From positions 62,001 through 126,000 of the forward strand of contig JAIEQI010000001.1 of NCBI GenBank assembly GCA_019747875.1: 64,000 bases of DNA, in the 5' to 3' direction. Positions 61,706 through 64,000 of this stretch are shown here, one piece after another (position 1 is the stretch's first letter; every line of letters begins with the position of its first letter). The stretch comes from Candidatus Obscuribacterales bacterium (GTDB lineage Bacteria > Cyanobacteriota > Vampirovibrionia > Obscuribacterales > Obscuribacteraceae). A program made the translations under genes and the position numbers. The notes under the pieces are model-generated. The model was not told the DNA's origin and did not search any database. It saw only the letters and a list, made by a program, of their open reading frames with translations.

Positions 61706-61778
61706 TGACCCCAGTTGGATTCGAACCAACGACTAAGCGCTTAAGAGGCGCGTACTCTACCAGCTGAGTTATGAGGCC
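61706..61778 (-). tRNA. tRNA-Lys(CTT)
   Basis: Acceptor GGCCTCA/TGGGGTC (with G-U pairs), D arm ACTCAGCTGGTAGAGT, anticodon loop CTCTTAA with anticodon CTT, T arm GTTGG-TTCGAAT-CCAAC, discriminator A. Only four bases separate it from the tRNA-Arg gene. Confidence 0.9.
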
Positions 61779-61780
61779 AC

Positions 61781-61853
61781 AGCCTTCGGTCAGAGTCGAA
61801 CTGACAAATGAGAACTTACAAGGTTCTTCCTGTACCAATTGAGGCACGAAGGC
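61781..61853 (-). tRNA. tRNA-Thr(TGT)
   Basis: Perfect acceptor GCCTTCG/CGAAGGC, anticodon stem AGAAC-CTTGTAA-GTTCT with anticodon TGT, T arm GTCAG-TTCGACT-CTGAC, discriminator T. Two bases from tRNA-Lys. Confidence 0.9.
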
Positions 61854-61860
61854 AATAACT

Positions 61861-61935
61861 TGGAGACGGTGAGAATCGAACTCACCCCACGGAGCTTGCA
61901 AGGCCCCGTCGCCGTCCTTGGTAACATGCATCCCC
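61861..61935 (-). tRNA. tRNA-Ala(TGC)
   Basis: Acceptor GGGGATG/CGTCTCC (two G-U pairs), anticodon stem GGGGC-CTTGCAA-GCTCC with anticodon TGC, T arm GTGAG-TTCGATT-CTCAC, discriminator A. The D arm (GTT-...-GAC) is atypical for tRNA-Ala, and shifting the loop one base would give GCA (Cys) but break the stem, so identity is less certain. Promoter-proximal tRNA of the array. Confidence 0.75.
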
Positions 61936-62560
61936 GGATCAAGCTTACGCTCGGGTTCTTGTTGCCTTATTGACTCTTCTGCTTTGTTTATTAGGGACAT
62001 CATTACCGTATTCCTCGTTTGTCGTAATTACCAGCGCGCACACGCGTGTCTTCGCCGACCAGCTAATTTGTCTGCTGGCGACGGATGACTTACTTGCGAG
62101 CTGTAACGAGAAAAACACGACTAATGTCCTAAATATGAAACCTACTCTTTTCAAGTTATAACAGTATGCAAGATTGGTCAAGTGGGAATCTTACTGAAGT
62201 AAATGAATTTTACGCCATCGCTGGGCACCAGATTCGGTGGCGCAGGGCTAGCTTGTCGGGCGTACACACCACACGCGTACGCCCGGCACCACGGGGAGCG
62301 GCTGAGGGAGCGCTCAGCGCATTTTTTCGAAGCGGCAACATCTTGATCGAACAATCAATGTTCTCTTCAGACTCTCTTCCCCAAAGAGCCCGTACAATGC
62401 ATCCGGCGAAAACGACAAAACAGCTACCTGCTATCCAGTCATTTAACCCTGGCTTAATTCAGACGGGGATCTAAATCGCAAGCAAGACTTGTAAGATATT
62501 CAAACCAGAAATCTATATAGACTCCTCGCCAACAGACAAGATTCGATAAGGAAATCCACA
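61936..62560. other. 625-bp gene-free region with a palindromic element
   Basis: No supported coding sequence. It should contain the promoter of the tRNA array. At 62254-62288 TGTCGGGCGTAC and GTACGCCCGGCA pair (12-bp stem, one G-U) around an 11-base loop; the surrounding 62210-62310 is GC-rich, reminiscent of the palindromes at 16 and 55 kb but of a different sequence. Confidence 0.5.
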
Positions 62561-63160
62561 ATGATAAAAAACAACGCCGTCAAGAATTCCTTGCTCTTGC
62601 TTCTGCTTCTAGGCGGCGCAGGTTCAGCTCAAGCCGAGGAAAGTAAGAAGAACAGCAGCGAGGCAAAGCAAAACACATCGAGTTCTGCTGGCAAAGGCGA
62701 AAGCAAAAACGTGGAAATGGAAAAATTGGGATTTCTGACTGGCTCATGGAACTACACTGCGACCCATGTGAAAAAGGACAAAAACGGAAAAGAAGAAGTG
62801 GAGACCGGAAAGTTCATCTCTCGATTCGGTCCTGGAAACAATTCGTTGATCATTGAATTGCACGGGAGCAGTTCTCAAGGTGAGGACGTGATTATGGATC
62901 TAATCGGCTGGGATCCTAAAACGAAGTCATATGAGACCATAACAACCGGCAGCTCGTTCCCTACGTTCATGCACGGAAAAGCCTACTGGAACAAGGATCT
63001 CTTCACTATGGAAATCAATTCCAAGAGGAACAATATCCCAAGCCAAGCTCGCATCATTTATAAGCGAATCCGGGATAATGAGATGCAAGTTGAGGAATGG
63101 TTCCAAAGGGGAGCGGAGCCTCACAAACACTCGATGACAATGAAACTTTCAAAGGCATAG
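62561..63160 (+). CDS. secreted DUF1579-like protein
   Basis: A 199-residue exported protein. ATG 62561 follows TAAGGAAATCCACA. The signal peptide is NSLLLLLLLGGAGSAQAEE; a Ser/Lys/Asn-rich linker follows to ~50. The domain MEKLGFLTGSWNYTATHVKKDKNGKEEVETGKFISRFGPGNNSLIIELHGSS...IGWDPKTKSYETITTGSS has the G-S-W and W-D-x-x-x-x-x-Y pattern of DUF1579-type lipocalin-like beta barrels. Function unknown. The next gene begins 27 bp downstream on the same strand, probably an operon. Confidence 0.8.
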   Translation: MIKNNAVKNSLLLLLLLGGAGSAQAEESKKNSSEAKQNTSSSAGKGESKNVEMEKLGFLTGSWNYTATHVKKDKNGKEEVETGKFISRFGPGNNSLIIELHGSSSQGEDVIMDLIGWDPKTKSYETITTGSSFPTFMHGKAYWNKDLFTMEINSKRNNIPSQARIIYKRIRDNEMQVEEWFQRGAEPHKHSMTMKLSKA

Positions 63161-63187
63161 GAAGCGATTAGCGCGAAGGAGATCCCG

Positions 63188-63958
63188 ATGATCGGCAAAC
63201 AAGTAATAGTTTGGGCAGTGCTCTCTTTGAGTGTGCTCAGCACAATAATCAGTACTCCAATGCTTGCCGCATCAACCTGGACAACTTTTAAATCTGCTGA
63301 TATCACATTCGACTACCCCACAACTAACGGTTCGCCGACCATCAAGAAGATCAAAGCTGCGCCGCTGGCAAATCCCGATGAGAAGCCGGATGGAGTAGCG
63401 CCTGAGCACTGGGAACTTTCCTTCGCGAAGTCGTCCGGCAAAATCTGGATCATTCCCACTGAAGAGAAAGGAAATAAAAAGTTTCACGATGCCTATCCGC
63501 CCATTGATAATGCCGTGAAATCGCTAGGTCCAATTCTCCAAAAGAAAGCTGCGTCTCCAAAGGACATCCCGTTTCTCCCGTGGGGCGATTGGTCATCACC
63601 ATTTTTTGCGCATGTGAAATACCTCAATGCAAAAAATGCAAACCTGGTTCGCTTCATCGCGGAATACCAAATCGAACCCGACGTGCTTTCTAACGACCGC
63701 TTGATTTATGCGGCGCAAGGACTAACGACGGACGGAAAATACTACATCTCCATCAGCATGCCGGTGAAAGCGAGCTTCCTCCCAGAGAAGAGCGACTTAC
63801 CGAAGTGGAGCAAAGACAAAATCGAGAAGTTCAATGCGGACTACGAGAAATATACAGCATCGCAAAAAGCAAAGTTAGAGAAACTTGCTGATACAGGGTA
63901 TTCTCCGTCTCTGGTTGAACTCGACAAACTTGTTCAGTCGATCACAGTAAAGAAGTAG
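63188..63958 (+). CDS. secreted hypothetical protein
   Basis: A 256-residue exported protein. ATG 63188 follows GAAGGAGATCCCG. The signal peptide is VIVWAVLSLSVLSTIISTPMLAAS. The mature domain (WTTFKSADITFDYPTTNGSPTIKKIKAAPL...) starts like a beta-sandwich of the kind that opens W-x-x-F-x-x-x-x-x-x-F-x-Y-P, and ISISMPVKASFLP is a later strand; the C-terminus is a coiled helix (IEKFNADYEKYTASQKAKLEKLAD). It follows the DUF1579-like gene closely and precedes another gene start. Confidence 0.7.
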   Translation: MIGKQVIVWAVLSLSVLSTIISTPMLAASTWTTFKSADITFDYPTTNGSPTIKKIKAAPLANPDEKPDGVAPEHWELSFAKSSGKIWIIPTEEKGNKKFHDAYPPIDNAVKSLGPILQKKAASPKDIPFLPWGDWSSPFFAHVKYLNAKNANLVRFIAEYQIEPDVLSNDRLIYAAQGLTTDGKYYISISMPVKASFLPEKSDLPKWSKDKIEKFNADYEKYTASQKAKLEKLADTGYSPSLVELDKLVQSITVKK

Positions 63959-63973
63959 GATAAGAGAAGCACG

Positions 63974-64000
63974 ATGAACTCGAAGAAAAGCGATAGCAAC
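63974..64000 (+). CDS. 5' end of a further gene, cut by the window edge
   Basis: ATG at 63974 after AAGAGAAGCACG begins an open frame (MNSKKSDSN) that runs off the window. It lies 15 bp after the stop of the previous gene and is probably the third member of the operon starting at 62561. Too short to identify. Confidence 0.4.

Noticed and set aside
61057-62003. ORFs of 85-164 codons across the tRNA array
   Set aside because: They run through tRNA genes on the opposite strand and reflect the repeated T-arm sequence.
62166-62474. 102-codon plus-strand ORF
   Set aside because: GC-rich palindromic region, no ribosome-binding site, and no sensible protein signature.

Overview
The window is a chromosomal-looking stretch of about 50% G+C (judged by eye). 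It has long intergenic gaps, genes on both strands in mostly single-gene or two-gene units, and many secreted or low-complexity proteins of unknown function. The recognisable genes include malate:quinone oxidoreductase, an OPT transporter, a glutaminase-ankyrin fusion, a Pkn-type Ser/Thr kinase, an ECF42-type sigma factor with DGPF proteins, HemQ-type coproheme decarboxylase, a single-chain xanthine-dehydrogenase-like enzyme and a TadE/TadG-like pair. With abundant palindromic intergenic repeats encoding the phantom peptide EAGKMPALP, this mix suggests a large-genome, environmental, respiring bacterium. My best guess is a non-photosynthetic cyanobacterial relative (Obscuribacterales/Melainabacteria-like) or another little-studied lineage; the sequence does not prove this. 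I see no rRNA, CRISPR array, transposase or phage structural gene.

Layout. 0-9.9 kb: hypothetical proteins with a GNAT acetyltransferase, a gamma-glutamylcyclotransferase-fold protein directly behind an alpha/beta hydrolase, a signal-peptide coiled-coil membrane protein and an SRPBCC protein. 10-16 kb: mqo, a kinase that may be translated from a leaderless mRNA, an isochorismatase-like hydrolase with a small membrane protein, and a possible nucleotidyltransferase-fold protein. 16.1-16.5 kb: a nest of palindromic repeats. 16.5-18 kb: a GntR/FCD regulator divergent from a membrane protein, with three ATTATCGATAAT palindromes between them. 18-21.6 kb: glutaminase-ankyrin, an MNIO (DUF692) enzyme and an unknown protein, all on the minus strand. 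21.7-26.8 kb: OPT transporter and small hypotheticals. 27-30.3 kb: an ECF42 sigma factor, three DGPF/YCII proteins and a VOC protein. 31-35 kb: two tandem-repeat proteins with 40-residue and 101-residue units. 35.6-40 kb: a secreted protein and a 720-residue orphan. 39.9-49.7 kb: a redox-rich block (nitroreductase, HemQ, xanthine-dehydrogenase-like enzyme, an ABM-domain membrane protein, catalase). 49.9-55.3 kb: small secreted proteins, an EAL phosphodiesterase, an amidase, a DUF3592 protein and a tiny PPSALG-repeat protein. 55.6-60.8 kb: an M49-like metallopeptidase and the TadE/TadG-like pair. 60.8-61.9 kb: an array of nine tRNA genes on the minus strand. 62.5-64 kb: two secreted proteins and the first codons of a further gene.

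Functional themes supported by the sequence are central respiration and redox (mqo, HemQ, catalase, nitroreductase, molybdo-flavoenzyme), nitrogen and peptide handling (glutaminase, OPT transporter, amidase, metallopeptidase), signalling (Pkn kinase, ECF42, GntR, EAL) and a large investment in exported or repeat-rich proteins. The most interesting items for follow-up are the tRNA array, the MNIO enzyme with no standard partner, the triple-palindrome GntR control region, the heptapeptide-repeat mini-protein, the 303-bp repeat gene and the Glu-to-Gln change in the molybdenum site of the xanthine-dehydrogenase-like enzyme.
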